From Mrakia gelida (lineage: Eukaryota; Basidiomycota; Tremellomycetes; Cystofilobasidiales; Mrakiaceae), in NCBI GenBank assembly GCA_024345305.1, contig BRON01000001.1, positions 1,612,001 through 1,676,000 on the forward strand: a stretch of DNA of 64,000 nucleotides, written 5' to 3'. Shown piece by piece: positions 24,104 through 38,327 of the stretch. Position 1 is the first letter of the stretch, and each line of letters begins with the position of its first letter. The translations under genes and the position numbers were made by a program. Under the pieces are notes generated by a model. The model ran no database searches, was not told the origin of the DNA, and saw only the letters and a program-made list of their open reading frames with translations.

Positions 24104-26403
24104 ATGGGTCTCCCCGAACCTCTGATTCCTACGAGGAAGACTCCCACCCCACCTCACATCGACATCCTCACATCCTCATCCTCTGCATCCTCCCTCTTCC
24201 CTCCAAACATCAAGACCTCACCTTCCACGTCGCCCTCAGCATCGACAGCACCAACAGCCTCCACCTCGTCGACCTCGCACTCTCGCTTCCCCTCCATCTC
24301 CTCGTCCGAGGACGAGTTTGGATCGTTCGTGTCAGTCCCGGAAGGTCACGATCCACTAGAGACATCCAACGACCTTCTATCCTTCTCGCCAACGGAGGAG
24401 ATGAGTCACAAAGTCAGAGGGTTGACCCTCTTGGAGGATGCGAAACGGAGGGACGAGCAACGAAGGGAAGGCGTCCTCTCAGAGTTGTTGGATCGAGAGG
24501 AAGGAGAACTCTTCGGCAGACCTCCAAAGCCTACTACCAGGAGGGAGGACAGTCCAGGAAGCTCTCAAGGTCCCACCGGAAGTCGTCCCATCGCCCATCA
24601 TCAACGGAGGCAGAGCTCATCAGCAGGATCTCCAACTCGACCCATCCTCTCCCCACCTCGTCGCCTCTCCCACATCATGTCGCCCTCCCAGTCCTCCCAA
24701 TCCCACAACCTCACTCTCGAACCCAACGCCATCTCAGGATACACCACCCAGGAACCCTCTTCCCTCCTCTCCTCGTCCACAGCCAACATCTTCCACGCCG
24801 AACCTCAACATCGCGAGAACGCAGAGGACTTCTTCACCCCCCTCGTTCGGAAAGTCAGTCTCGAACCTCGAGGATCGCCTTACTCGGACCCTTCCCTCCA
24901 CAGCCATCGATCTCTCTTCCATCACAACAGCAACAGCAACCACGACCCAGTCGCCAAATCCCTACGACCCTCCTTCCCTCACTTCGGCTCGTCAAGTCGA
25001 TCCAACCCACCGACCCCTCCTCGTCCTTCCTCGACTCCTCCACACCCATCTCGCACCTCCAGCTCTTCCAAGACTCCAACACCCTCTCCACCACCACGCT
25101 CTTCTTCCTCTTCTTCGTCCAACACCAAGTCGGCTACCCTCCCCTCGCTCCTCAAAGCAGGTTCGCGCTGGACCTCCCTCGTCTCCAACTCCCTCCCCAT
25201 CTCCAACACTCCAGCAGCCCTGACCCACACCACTCCCTTCCGAGGCAGCTCGCAGAGCTCAGCAGAGAGCTATCTTCCTCCGACGGGAGCACCAGGCTTC
25301 AGACCCGACAACTCTGGTTGGAACACAGGAGGATGGGAGCTGCCGCCGGAGGGAGAGGCCGTCGAGGACGAGGTCAAGCTTGTGGGCAGGACAGACGTGA
25401 CGCTGCCTGTGCTGACTCCCAGTGGTGCTGAGATGGTGAGTGGACGACGCTTGCATTCTCTTCGGATTGTTTCGCTCCGAAGGGCTGACTTCGACCTCGT
25501 TCTCTGCGTTCATCGCCAGATCCGACCTCACCTCCCTCCTCGCCAACGGCTCGAAACGAAATGGACTCTCCTCTACTCGCTCGATCAACACGGATCGTCC
25601 CTCTCCACGCTCTACTACCTCTGCAACAAGTTCGCGGACAAGAGACCTGAGAGCGGGAACGTGATCGTCGTGAAGGATGCGGAGGGAGGCTTGTTTGGTG
25701 CCTACGTGAACGAGGGTGAGTCCCGCTTCTGTTGAGGATGCTTTGAAACTCGAAGCTGACCTTTGCGGTTTCTTCTTTCGTCCAGCCTTCCGAGTCAAAC
25801 CAGGAAGCTACTACGGGAGCGGAGAGTGGTGAGTTTCCGCTCGCTTCGACGCGTCGTTCTCTGTTCCTTCATCTCCTCTTCGTTCCTTCCTTCGTCGCTT
25901 CGGTCTCTCGCTGACCCTCTCCTTTTTGCTTCGTCAACGTCTCCACAGCTTCCTCTTCAAGTTCCACCCCTTCCCAAACTCCCAGCCCTCCCAACCCTTC
26001 GCTCCCACCAACAACCCTCCCAACCCACCCCTCGCGTCCACCCCCTCCTCGGGAGGCTTCGAACTCTACCGCTGGACAGGCAAGAACGAGTACTTCATCC
26101 TCTGCGAGTCGACCTTCCTTTCTGTTGGTGGAGGGTGAGCAAACGATCTCCTTTTTGTTTCGCTCTCTTCGTGCGGCGCGACTTGAATTCGAACTGACCC
26201 ACTTCCCACTTTCCTTTCGTTCGCTCGTTTCTTGCGTGTGCAGCGACGGCAAATTCGGCCTCTACATCGACTCCTCCCTCTACAACGGTTCCTCAGCTCG
26301 GTGCCCTGCGTTCGAAAACGACGTGCTCTGTGCGATTGGCGAGGGGACGAGGAAGGGGAGGTTCGAGTGTGTCGGAGTGGAGGTGTGGGGGATGGGAGGT
26401 TGA
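24104..26403 (+). CDS. OXR1: Oxidation resistance protein with C-terminal TLDc domain
   Basis: TLDc proteins protect against oxidative stress and, in yeast, bind the V-ATPase. The first exon (24104-25434) encodes a long, disordered Ser/Pro-rich N-terminus that contains EDEFGSFVSVPEGH and a charged stretch, LEDAKRRDEQRREGVL. The TLDc domain begins at its end (TLPVLTPSGAEM). It continues over four short exons: IRPHLPPRQRLETKWTLLYS, LDQHGSSLSTLYYLCN, VIVVKDAEGGLFGAYVNE, AFRVKPGSYYGSGE, CFLFKFHPFPN, YRWTGKNEYFILCE, GDGKFGLYIDSSLYNGSS and the closing FECVGVEVWGMGG before TGA 26401-26403. The last Gly-x-Gly-rich block is the most conserved part of TLDc. Start chosen as the first ATG after the 5' UTR intron. 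Confidence 0.9.
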
Positions 26404-26964
26404 GGAGGTTGGGACGAGACGAGGAGACGAGGACTTTGTATACTTACCTACCTTCACTTTCACTAGCATACCCCTTAATGACCCTTCGTTTATCCATTCT
26501 CCAGATTTGCACTCGAGAAAGGAAAGGAGAGAGAGGAGAGCGAGGGTCGTCGCGTCGCTTCTTCTTGATCGCCGGATCTTGAGCTCTCGACTCATCTCTA
26601 CCCAGCTTTGACTTTTCCCTCACCAAGCTGACCAGGAGGAAGTCTCAATGAGGAACAACAGAGGAGTGGTCGGGAGGAGAGGGGACGAAAGCGACGCGGC
26701 TGTTTCTTTCTCGTTTTGATTTTCCTTTTTGTTTTGGGGTTCGGTTGCCTTTCCTTATCCGCTTTGCTCCTATTGACGACCCTTTAGCTCTTACTCTTGC
26801 TGTGCTTCTCTTTTACTACGATCTTTTCTCGTCGTCAAGAGAACTCGATCAGGGGTAAAACAAGAAAGCGAAGGCTGGAAAGGAGAGGAACGAGCTCACC
26901 CATCTGACCTGCCTTCGACGTTCACTCTCTCTTTCACTCCCCTCCCCTCCCTCAACTCTTCAAG
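26404..26964. other. Intergenic: OXR1 3' UTR and reductase promoter
   Basis: About 560 bp. A T-rich block at 26700-26860 on the + strand probably separates the OXR1 3' end from the promoter of the next + strand gene. No coding frame or RNA structure is supported. Confidence 0.4.
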
Positions 26965-29171
26965 ATGGTAGCTGTCCCAGCCATGATCCCTGCGTTGGTG
27001 TTGGACGTTTCGGGGAAGCTCATCGTGAGTCTCGAGCGACTTGGGAAGAGAGGGACGTAGGAGCGAAGGGATGAGTCGTGAGCTCGAGCTCAACTTCGCA
27101 AGCTGATCAAAGTTGCCCTTCTCCACGCTCGTACAGACTCCTGGTATGGACCTTCGAGAGGTCCTGAAGGTCACGAAGGTCCCTCTTCCTGATCTGCTGG
27201 AAAGGGAGACGCTTGTTGAGGTCAAGGTGCGTTTGAAACGAAGGGACGGTGAAGGGGAGGGAGGAAAGGAGTTGAGCTCGAGCTCATCACCAGTTTTCGT
27301 TCCGTTCTCTTGTCCTCCCTGCCCTCTTCCACCTCGCTTTTGATACGGATTAGGCTGTAGCGGTGGATTCTACGGATCGTGAGTCTATCTCGAAAAAAAA
27401 AGGGGGCCTGGCCTGGAAGAGGAGGAGCTCGACTCGAACTGAACCTCGAATCACCTTCATTCGTCGAACCTCCCTCCCTCCCCTCGCAGTGGCTTGCCTT
27501 CAGCTTCAGAAGAAGGGGACGACGCCTGGGTTTGATATCTCTGGGTTAGTGGAACTGAATCATCTCAGGAAGTAAGATGGTCAGCTGATTTTCCTTGGTT
27601 GAGGTAGAGTCGTCGTTCGGTCGAGCAGTGGAGCGTGGAGGAGGGGAGACCGAGTGTTCGGGATGGTGAGCTGGTGCTGTCTCCTTCCTTCTTTCTTCCA
27701 TAAGTCAGAACTGACCGTAGTTGATTCGATTCCAGGTCATCGGAGGTCTTGGTTCGACGCTGATGCACGGTTCGTTCGGGGAAGTCGCTTGTTCAGTCCG
27801 ACGCGTCGTGAAGCTCACCTCCTCGTTTCTTCTGCCCTCTTCAGGCTACGACAGGAAGCGCCATCAGGATAACGGATCCTTCGCCAACTACGCTCGAGCT
27901 CACACAGACTTCCTCGTTCGCCTACCCGACGAGGTCCCCTTCGAAGCTGCCCCGAGCGTATTTTCAGCTCTCGTCGCGTTTCAGGTGCGACCCTTAGTTT
28001 CCCTCTTCTCCCTCGACCTCGCCAACTGACCTCCACCTAAATTGATTACACAGGCTTTCGGCTTCGCTGCTTGGCCTCCTACCAAGGTCGCTAGAGGCCA
28101 GTGGATTCTCATCACGGGAGGGTCGTCGATCGTTGGTGAGTTCCTCGTTTTTCGTTGTCGCTTTCTTCGAAACGTAGCTGAACGCGTCTCTCCTTCTCCG
28201 TCCCTCGACAGGTATGTCTGCCATCCAGATCGCACATCTCGTTGGATATCGAGTCATCACGACTTGTTCTGGGGAGCATCTCGACGAGTGCAAGGCCCTC
28301 GGAGCAGACTTCGCGCTCGACGTTCGCATCTTCTCGTTTCTTCTTCACCGATGCTTCCAACGCTGATCCCCTCCGTTTTCTCACAGTACAAGACCCCTCA
28401 AGTCGATCAGATCATCAAAGCGAAGATCGGAGACTCGCTTTCCTTCGCCATTGACGCCGTCTCGCGAGTGAGCCTCGTTCTCAAGTCGACGCGACTTCCT
28501 CGCTGACTCGCCCTTTCCCTCGACCTTCCGCAGGGCAACTCTACCACTACCGCCTACAAGGCAATGGGATCAGCCGGAGGAACCATCTCGACTGTGCTTC
28601 CGAGAGAAGAACGGATCGCTCAAGTCGACGACGAGCTGAAGGCCGGTTCGAGGATAAGCATCGAGATGAAGTGACTCCTCACCCCTTCTCTATCCGTCAA
28701 GCCCCGAGCTGACACTTGATCTCTTATCTGCAGACTTCCCACTACCCTCTTCGGTTACGATGCAGTATGGCACGGAGTCGACTACTACGTTCGTTCTTGT
28801 TTCTCAACGTTGCGTCTTCCTTTGATCGCCTCGATTGACGTCCTCTCCCCTCGTTCCCCTTCTTCCTTTCCTCAGCCGGCGCACGGAGAGCATCACAGAG
28901 CGCAACGTTTTCTTTCGAGTCTCGGAGACTGGCTCTGGCAGGGAAAGTGGAAGTCTCTCCCGATGACGGTCGACGCGGACGAGGGAATCGAAGCTTTGAT
29001 TGAAGCTATGGAACGAGTGAGGGTGAGTCTCTTCTCCCTTCGTTTTCCCTTCGTGCTCGTTCCTCACTTCCGAGACCTGACACCCCATCTTCGCTTTGAC
29101 TGCAGACTCGAGGGACTTCAGGAAAGACACTCGTCGTTAAGATTGGGAAGCCTGAGAAGAAGAACGTCTGA
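26965..29171 (+). CDS. MDR-family enoyl/quinone reductase (zinc-free, ToxD-like)
   Basis: Medium-chain NADPH-dependent reductase. Start MVAVPAMIPALVLD at 26965. The GroES-like N-terminal half is spread over small exons (TPGMDLREVLKV, LPDLLERETLVEVK, AVAVDSTD, PGFDISG, RRGDRVFGM and SFANYARAH with FLVRLPDEVPFEAAP). The cofactor domain reads KVARGQWILITGGSSIVG, MSAIQIAHLVGYRVITTCS and CKALGADFALDY, followed by AIDAVSRGNST and MGSAGGTISTVLP. The C-terminus ends VVKIGKPEKKNV at TGA 29169-29171. No catalytic or structural zinc cysteines are seen, as in the fungal trans-enoyl reductase and ToxD group. At least a dozen introns are present, with one exon of only about 25 nt. The gene stands alone, with no polyketide synthase beside it, so a secondary-metabolism role is not indicated. 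Confidence 0.85.
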
Positions 29172-29319
29172 GAGAGGGAAAGCGAGTCGAGTTGATCTGT
29201 TTACGACCTTGATGAATGCCTGGTGTGTCTCTGCGTCGTCTCTTTCCGGTCGAAGACTGTGAATAGTCGTCAAATCGGGCTCAACAAACGAGGAAATGCG
29301 TCCTCCCCTTCCCGACGCA

Positions 29320-29904
29320 TCAAGCACTCTTCCCTTTGAACCCAAGTTCCTTCCAAAGCTCCGAGCCACACTCCCCCGAACTGGCCTGAGTACCTTCGAC
29401 TACGATCTGCGTTGCTTCTCGCTCCTCGGGAGCAGGTCGACGAGAAGGCGAGGCCGACGAAGGATCCTGCGTCGACGACGAGGCCGGCGCGAGTTCGTTT
29501 TCGAGTTCAAGAGTACTCAGCGAACCGTCCTCCTTCTTGGGATCGTAGATATGCTCTCGATCAAAAAAGAGAGCGAAGAGAGCGATGGCAGACTGAGAAG
29601 GGGCCGTCGAAAAGGGAAGGAGGGAGGGAGGCGAGTAAAGAGCGAGGGAAGGTCAGTGACGCGTCGCACTTTCTTGGGTCGAGGAAGCGAAGCTCAAAGG
29701 ACGTACACAGACTCCAACGACGGATGGAATCGGAGAGCTCAGTCTTCCAAGTTCGAAGAGTCCAGTGCTGGAGAAGAAGGAAGGAAGGAATCGTCGTCAG
29801 CTTTGACGAGCTCTCGAAGTCGAGGGGGAAGAGCCCGAGAAAGAGAGCGACAGTACTCACCTGATGGTCGGGAGGTTCATGAGAGGAGATCTGACGAAAA
29901 GCAT
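29320..29904 (-). CDS. Small single-pass membrane protein, function unknown
   Basis: Three exons join in one frame. ATG 29904 gives MLFVRSPLMNLPTI with a GTGAGT donor (about 29859). A 61-nt exon follows (TGLFELGRLSSPIPSVVGVC, donor GTACGT near 29706). The last exon opens SAIALFALFFDREHIYDP and ends LWKELGFKGKSA at stop 29320-29322. The result is about 125 residues: a short N-terminus, one hydrophobic segment formed across the last junction (SVVGVCSAIALFALFF) and a hydrophilic, Ser/Glu-rich tail, which fits a tail-out anchor in mitochondria or ER. I do not recognise the family. The phase agreement over two introns supports the reading, but an upstream start in the same frame is possible because the leader stays open to about 30100. 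Confidence 0.5.
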
Positions 29905-30167
29905 GGTGGTAGAGAGAGGTGCTGTTGCGCTGAGCTGAGGGAGGGATGTAGTTGGGGGAAGAGACGAGCTGGAAGCAAAACGAGGAGAAGTGACGGCAGT
30001 GCTTTCAAACACGCCGCATCTCCGTCTGACGGAAGGACCCGCATGACATATCGAGCCAGAGATAGATATCCTGAGTAAGAAAGAATAGAGTCGAGCGTCA
30101 GCGACGGGCGCGTCCGACAGAGGAAGGAAGCAGGTCGGGATGGACGAAGTCGGACTCACCAGGTTTG

Positions 30168-30837
30168 TCACTCTCCCTCCTTCGGAGACGACTCCTCCTT
30201 CTGCCCCCCTAGCTCTTCAGTCGAAACAGTCACGGGAGTGACTGCTTCGAAAGCATCCTTCCGCTGTTGGTGTGCGCCCACTGGAGATGGTGGAGTGTAA
30301 GAAAAGGACAGAGGAGAAGGGAGGGAAAGGGTTGAGCTCGACGTTTTCGTTCCCTCCTTCCTCCTTCCCTTCCCATCTCCTTGTTTTCCAGAGAGAGAAA
30401 ACGATGTGCGAACCATTGACGAACATCCAGATGAGAAGAGCGAATGGCAGCGACCCATATGTCCATCCTTGGATCGTCCCGGAGTGGGAGAACTCGGTCA
30501 CTCCTTCAGGACAAGGCCACCTCTTTGCGAGGATGGCATATCCAAGTCCAACGAAGCTGAGCCACTGAACGTTGCCCACCAGAAGCGAGATGATGAAACG
30601 ATTCTCGTCTTGATCCTTCTTGTCCTGTTCGGGCTGGGAAGGGAGTAGGAGGTCGAGGAGGAAGGGTTTGAGGTAGATGGCGGTGAGGAGGGAGATGAAG
30701 GCGAGGAGGAGGAGAGAGGGGATCGGTTCCGAGATTCGTACACGAAGGGAGATACCGAGGAAGTGCGCTAAGGCGAGATGGGGGAGGAGAACTCCTAGCG
30801 TCGCTAGAAAGCAAACGAGGGAACTCGAGGGGGCCAT
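30168..30837 (-). CDS. Multi-pass membrane protein, function unknown
   Basis: ATG 30837 opens MAPSSSLVCFLATLG and four or so hydrophobic segments: LVCFLATLGVLLPHLALAHF, IPSLLLLAFISLLTAIYL, IISLLVGNVQWLSFVGLG and GSLPFALLIWMFV. One intron (donor GTTCGC near 30415, acceptor CTCCAG near 30288) joins to GAHQQRKDAFEAVTPV and a hydrophilic tail, KEESSPKEGE, with stop 30168-30170. The total is about 180 residues. A GTGAGT donor starts only about 10 nt after the stop codon, so the transcript probably carries an intron in its 3' UTR or continues into the small gene downstream. No family is recognised; the topology alone suggests an ER or vacuolar membrane protein. Confidence 0.6.
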
Positions 30838-31112
30838 CGTTCAGGCGAGATGGAAGTGAGAAGGAAGAAGGAGGATCAAGAGGAGGGCTGATTCGAGCTC
30901 GTCGTTCATTTCGGCTTCCTGGTCCGCTCAGTTCCCATTTTCAGATTTTCTGAGGATCGTTTCCGGATCCAGAGGGAGGGTATGCGAGTACTTTGATTCG
31001 GGAGAAAATTGATGCAATCTGGCTCCGTTCGGAGATCTCCTTGAGTCTTCGAAATCGTCCTCCTTGCCTCCTTTGCTTCCTCAGCCCTCGATTCAACCTT
31101 CAACGCTCATCA
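30838..31112. promoter_or_regulatory. Divergent promoter of the orphan membrane protein and the RidA-fusion gene
   Basis: About 275 bp between two diverging start codons. It must serve both genes. The sequence is mixed with a GA-rich half near 30850 and a C/T-rich half near 31060; no clear box is seen. Confidence 0.45.
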
Positions 31113-33334
31113 ATGACTTCCTCTACCAACAAGACTCCCATCTCCTCTTCTCTCGCTCCCCCTCCCTCCGCCTACCTCTCCTCAGCCATCGCTGCTCCTC
31201 TCGCTGGACTCGTCTACGCGTCGGGATCGTGCGGAGTCAAGGACGGCAAGTTCGTTGAGGGTACCGTCAAGGACAGGACCATCCAGGCCTTGAAGAACGT
31301 CGAGGCTTTGCTCAAGGAAGCTGGATTGGGTTTGGAGGATGGTGAGTCGTCTACGCTGCTCTTTTTGAACGCTGAGGTGGAAAGGAAGGGGAGTTGGAGG
31401 GGAAGAAAAGGAGGGAGGGAGGAAGGGAGGAGGACCGAGGTCGAGCTCACCCTCGATCTCAACAGAAGAGCTGGCGACGGGCCACTCCTCCATCCGAAGA
31501 CCTCCAGATAGCTTCGATGAGTCTCCTTCATGCCATCCATCGAGGGCGGAACGAGGTTTTAGAGGCAGCGAAGAAGGAAGGGAGCAAGAGCGCTTTTTTC
31601 ACGGGAGGCTCGCTCGATCGCCGCGGCCATCTCCCGCCTTGAGCTGAGTCTGACTAGAGCTCGAGTTGAACGAGAAGAGGGCATCCTGCCAACTTCACCT
31701 CGCTCCTGATCTATCTCAGATTGACAAGATCCGATGGAGGATGTGACTCTCCAGAATCCTGAGCTTCTTGAGCGTCGAGCTGACCTATCTTTCCTTCGCT
31801 CCTCTCCCTCCCTTCTCCAGTCGTCGCTTCGACCATTTACCTCTCCAAGTATACTGAGGACTTCGCCGACTTCAACGAGGCCTACATCTCTATGTTCACT
31901 AGCGACCCAAAGCCTTCGAGGACCTGTATCGGAGTCGCCAACCTCCCTGCTGGAACTGACGTCGAGATCACCTGTGCGTCCAGCTGCTTCGCTCCTTTTG
32001 CTTCCTCAAACCTGCTCGCTGACTTCGAAATTCCTTCTTCCTCGCGTTGCTCCGATCACAGGCACTGCTCTTCATCGAGCTGGATCTCCCGCGAAGGCCA
32101 TCTCGGTTCATTCTTGCCTCCCTTCGTCGTCTCGAACCGAGACCTCTTTCGTGCTGACCTTGTCTTCTTTCCTGGAACCCTCCGACTATCAGAGCGCCCT
32201 CGCTCCTCCTCCTGCTCCCTTCCTTTCCTCTGCCATCTCTACTCCCAACCTCGTTTTCGTCTCTGGATCGTGTGGAGTCAAGGACGGCAAGTTCATCGAG
32301 GGGACCGTTCAGGATCGAACCAAGCTCGCTCTCGCCAACGTCGGAGCTCTGTTGGGAGAGGTCGGGTTGGGCCTTCAGGATGGTGAGTCTCGCATCTCAT
32401 CTCTCGCGTGAAAGGAAGAGAGCTCGGTTTGTTGGAAGGATCAGGTCACGGTGGGAGAAGGAGACGAGCTGATCTGACTCGACGCGTCTCGTTCTTCCCT
32501 CTTCCCCCTTTCGACCCACTTAATCAGTCGTCGCCGTCACCATCTACCTCTCCAAGTACACCGAGGACTTCGGCAGCATGAATGAGGCTTACATCGAGTC
32601 CTTCACCGGGCCTACCAAGCCTTCGAGGACCTGCATCGGAGTCAAGAACCTTCCTGCGGGCACTGATGTCGAGATTACTTGGTTCGGCTCACTCTTCTCT
32701 CCATACCTACCTCTCAAAACCAAAAACTGACTCGTTTACGTGTGCTGTCGCTCGCCTCCACAGCATCGCCGCCCAACGATCAACCTCTCCTCCTGCCATC
32801 AAAGTCCTCTCGACCTCCCCTCCCCCTCCTCCTTTCCTTTCCTCCGCCATCGTCTCTCCTTCTTCTTCCCTCGTCTTCGTCTCCGGAAACACTGGATCTC
32901 CCGTCGAGGGAACCGTCGCCGACCGAACTACCGAAGCGCTCAAGAGGATCGAGGCTTTGTTAAAGCTCGAGGGACTCGGAATGGAGGATGGTGAGTCGAC
33001 TCGTCTCGCGCTTCTTCCGACCATCTTCGAAGCGAGTAAGCTGAACATCCTGCGATCATCTCTCCCTCTCACGCCCACTTTATCCCGTCTAGTCGTCGCT
33101 TCGACCATCTACCTCTCCCACTACGTCGAGGACTTCGCTGCCATGAACCCCGCCTACGTCGCTGCTTTCCCTGATCCCAAGCCTTCGAGGACTTGCATCG
33201 GAGTGAGTCTCGTCCGATCATCTAGCCTTCTCTCAGCTCGATCTGACCGGTATCTTCTCGCTTCGCAGATCACCGCTCTCCCAGGAGGAACCGACGTCGA
33301 GATCACTTGCGTCGCTGCGACGAGAGCCGTCTGA
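31113..33334 (+). CDS. Triple-domain RidA/YjgF (UK114) fusion protein
   Basis: RidA enzymes hydrolyse reactive 2-aminoacrylate and other enamines/imines, normally as homotrimers of about 130-residue chains. Here splicing joins three consecutive RidA domains into about 390 residues: roughly 1-130, 145-257 and 275-388. Each repeats the same marks: FLSSAI or YLSSAI, VFVSG or VYASG, VEGTV or IEGTV, DRT, LEDVVASTIYLS or its variants, then PSRTCIG and GTDVEITC. The arginine in PSRTCIG, equivalent to the catalytic Arg of bacterial RidA, is kept in all three (residues 110, 239 and 365). Linkers between copies are short (for example TALHRAGSPAKAIS), and no stop, start or promoter-sized gap separates them. 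Start ATG 31113, stop TGA 33332-33334. Introns fall at the same place in each copy (after GLGLED, GLGLQD and GLGMED), which points to tandem duplication. Confidence 0.87.
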
Positions 33335-33698
33335 GTCCGCTCCCTTTCCTTCTTCCCTTCGAGAGCAAAATGCTTCAGCTGACTCTATCCGTGGATCTTT
33401 TTCTACAGACTCCTTCGCGGAGGTCGAAGCTTTGAGTTTGGGATGGGAGGGAAGGGTTGATCTGCGACGCGTCGAGGAGAGGCGATGAGTCGAGGGGAGG
33501 GAAGGGAGCGGGCGCTGCGTTGGAGATTCGTTTTCGAGTCATAACTTTAAATGGATTACCTCACTTTGCACTGCTCTGCCTCTACTGCAAAGGTGTCCAC
33601 GCGAAACATGAGTGAAGAGGACGAGTCACAAACGGCGACGGCCGAAACGGAAAGCCAGCGAGCTCGCATCGACTTTCCCTTCCTTCCCTCAACCCACG
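33335..33698. other. Intergenic: RidA-fusion 3' UTR and acetyltransferase promoter
   Basis: About 365 bp between two + strand genes. A short frame from ATG 33551 is not supported by any family. An ACGCGTC motif lies at about 33468. Nothing else is seen. Confidence 0.4.
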
Positions 33699-34802
33699 AT
33701 GTCCGCCCTTCCCCGTCCCCCTCGACCTCAGATCGAAGTCTCTCCACTCACTCGGGATGACTTCGAGGACCTCGCTCGTGCTCAGCTAGGAGCTATGCAG
33801 AACGACAATGTCTACGACAGGATCTACCCCAAATCGCTTCGACCATCCGACGAGGTGAGGATAGGTGAGTCCGTTCTCCTCCCCATCCTCCCCTTCCTTC
33901 CAACTTCGCATCTCCCCCTTCTCAACAACTGACTCCCAACCCACCTTCTTTCCTCTCCATCCCATCTCGCCTTCGACGCACTGTTCTCCTCCCACCAGAA
34001 CACGCCACCCTCGCCCGAACCTCTCGTCCCTTTCCTTACTCGCCAGCCACGGCCTTCGAAGTCAAAGCCACCCTCGCAGGCTCGTCCAAACTCATAGGCT
34101 TCGCTTACTGGGACAGAGCGCCAGATAAGACGGCTACTCTCGGTGGTCCAACGCCTGAAGAAGAGGAGGAAGCTGCAAAGACGGCGGCAAAGGAGAAGAC
34201 GGAGAAGCAGCTCGAGAAGGAGGCGACGATGGATTTGGAGTTCTACATGGCGTTCGTCGGGGAGGCTAAGAAGGCGAGAAGGGAGATTCTGCAGGGGAAG
34301 GAGCATTGGTACTTGGTGAGTGCTTGTTTTTTGTTTGAAGGGAGGGAAAGCTCAAGAGAGGAGGAACGGTCTCTCAGCTCGAGCCATCCGAGATCGAAGC
34401 TCACCTCGTCTCTCCTCCTCCTTCTCTCCCACCCTCCTTCCATCCACTCGCGCTCTTTCTTTCTCGTCCACAGGGCCTCCTCTTCGTCGATCCGAATTAC
34501 CAAGGACTCGGAGTCGCCTCTGCTCTCCTCAACTTTGGTCTCTCCCGAGCGGACGCGGATGGACTTCCAGCGTACCTCGAGAGCTCGAATCCAGTTCGTC
34601 CATCGTCCTCGTCCCTTCGATTCGAGCTTGATCGACCCGCTGACCTCTTCTTTCTGCTCTTTCTCGCCTCCAGGGACGGGCCATGTACGCTGCCAAAGGA
34701 TTCGAGATCGTTCGGATGATGGAGATCGACGACGAGAACGAGGAGGGAGGGAAATTGCGGTGGCCTGCTATGATGAGGCCAGCGAAGGCCGTGGTAGTGT
34801 AG
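33699..34802 (+). CDS. GNAT-family N-acetyltransferase
   Basis: Acetyl-CoA-dependent transferase. Start MSALPRPPRPQIEVSPLTRDD at 33699; VSPLTRDDFEDLARAQ is the usual first strand and helix. Exon 2 includes GFAYWDRAPD and an inserted Lys/Glu-rich helix (EEEEEAAKTAAKEK), then FYMAFVGEAKKARREIL and KEHWYL. Exon 3 has the acetyl-CoA-binding motif GLLFVDPNYQGLGVASALL (QxxGxA type) and PAYLESSNP. The last exon reads GRAMYAAKGFEIVRMMEI (motif B) and ends RPAKAVVV at TAG 34800-34802. This resembles the fungal GNAT proteins of unknown substrate with the YLESS-x-G-x-x-x-Y-x-x-x-GF pattern. Three introns are present. Confidence 0.87.
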
Positions 34803-34992
34803 GACCCATGATGCGTTCGGTTACTCGGATCTACTGGTCTAATCTAGGGAGCACTCTCGACCCTGACTAAGACTAGCAAGACGAGCTGAGGAAACGCGTC
34901 GCGTCGACTATTCGTGTCGTCTCCTCTTCTTCCTCTCTCTGCAACATCGCTCTCGTTGCCGATGACGTGATAGAAGTAAAAACCGTAGATAT

Positions 34993-38123
<3,131 letters not shown>

Positions 38124-38327
38124 CTCGCAAGGGGGAAGGCGGGAGGGGGAGGGAGGGTCGTGGGTGAGGGAGGAAGGAAGGGAAGGAAAGAAAGTTGACC
38201 TTCGTTCAAAATCGAAAATCAGAGACCACCTTGACGACCGATCAAACAGAGGTCGTCCTTTCCCTCTCTGCTTGTTCTTGCACCCAAACGGCCACCACTC
38301 TACCCTACTACCTGTCCTGAAACCTGC
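38124..38327. promoter_or_regulatory. Short divergent promoter, RIX7 / PC-esterase-like gene
   Basis: Only about 204 bp separate the two diverging start codons, so both transcripts must start in it or share elements. The RIX7-proximal part is GGGA-rich and the other side C/T-rich. Confidence 0.5.

Noticed and set aside
24016..25431. Long + strand frame (471 codons) rich in Arg, Ser and Pro
   Set aside because: Overlaps OXR1 exon 1 in another frame; only the OXR1 frame leads into the TLDc domain.
29296..30078. + strand Arg-rich frame of 260 codons
   Set aside because: Antisense of the small minus-strand membrane protein and its leader; composition is Arg/Ser/Glu shadow without a domain.
31113..33334. 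Three separate RidA genes in tandem
   Set aside because: No stop codon, start codon or promoter-sized gap between copies; splice phases join them into one frame.
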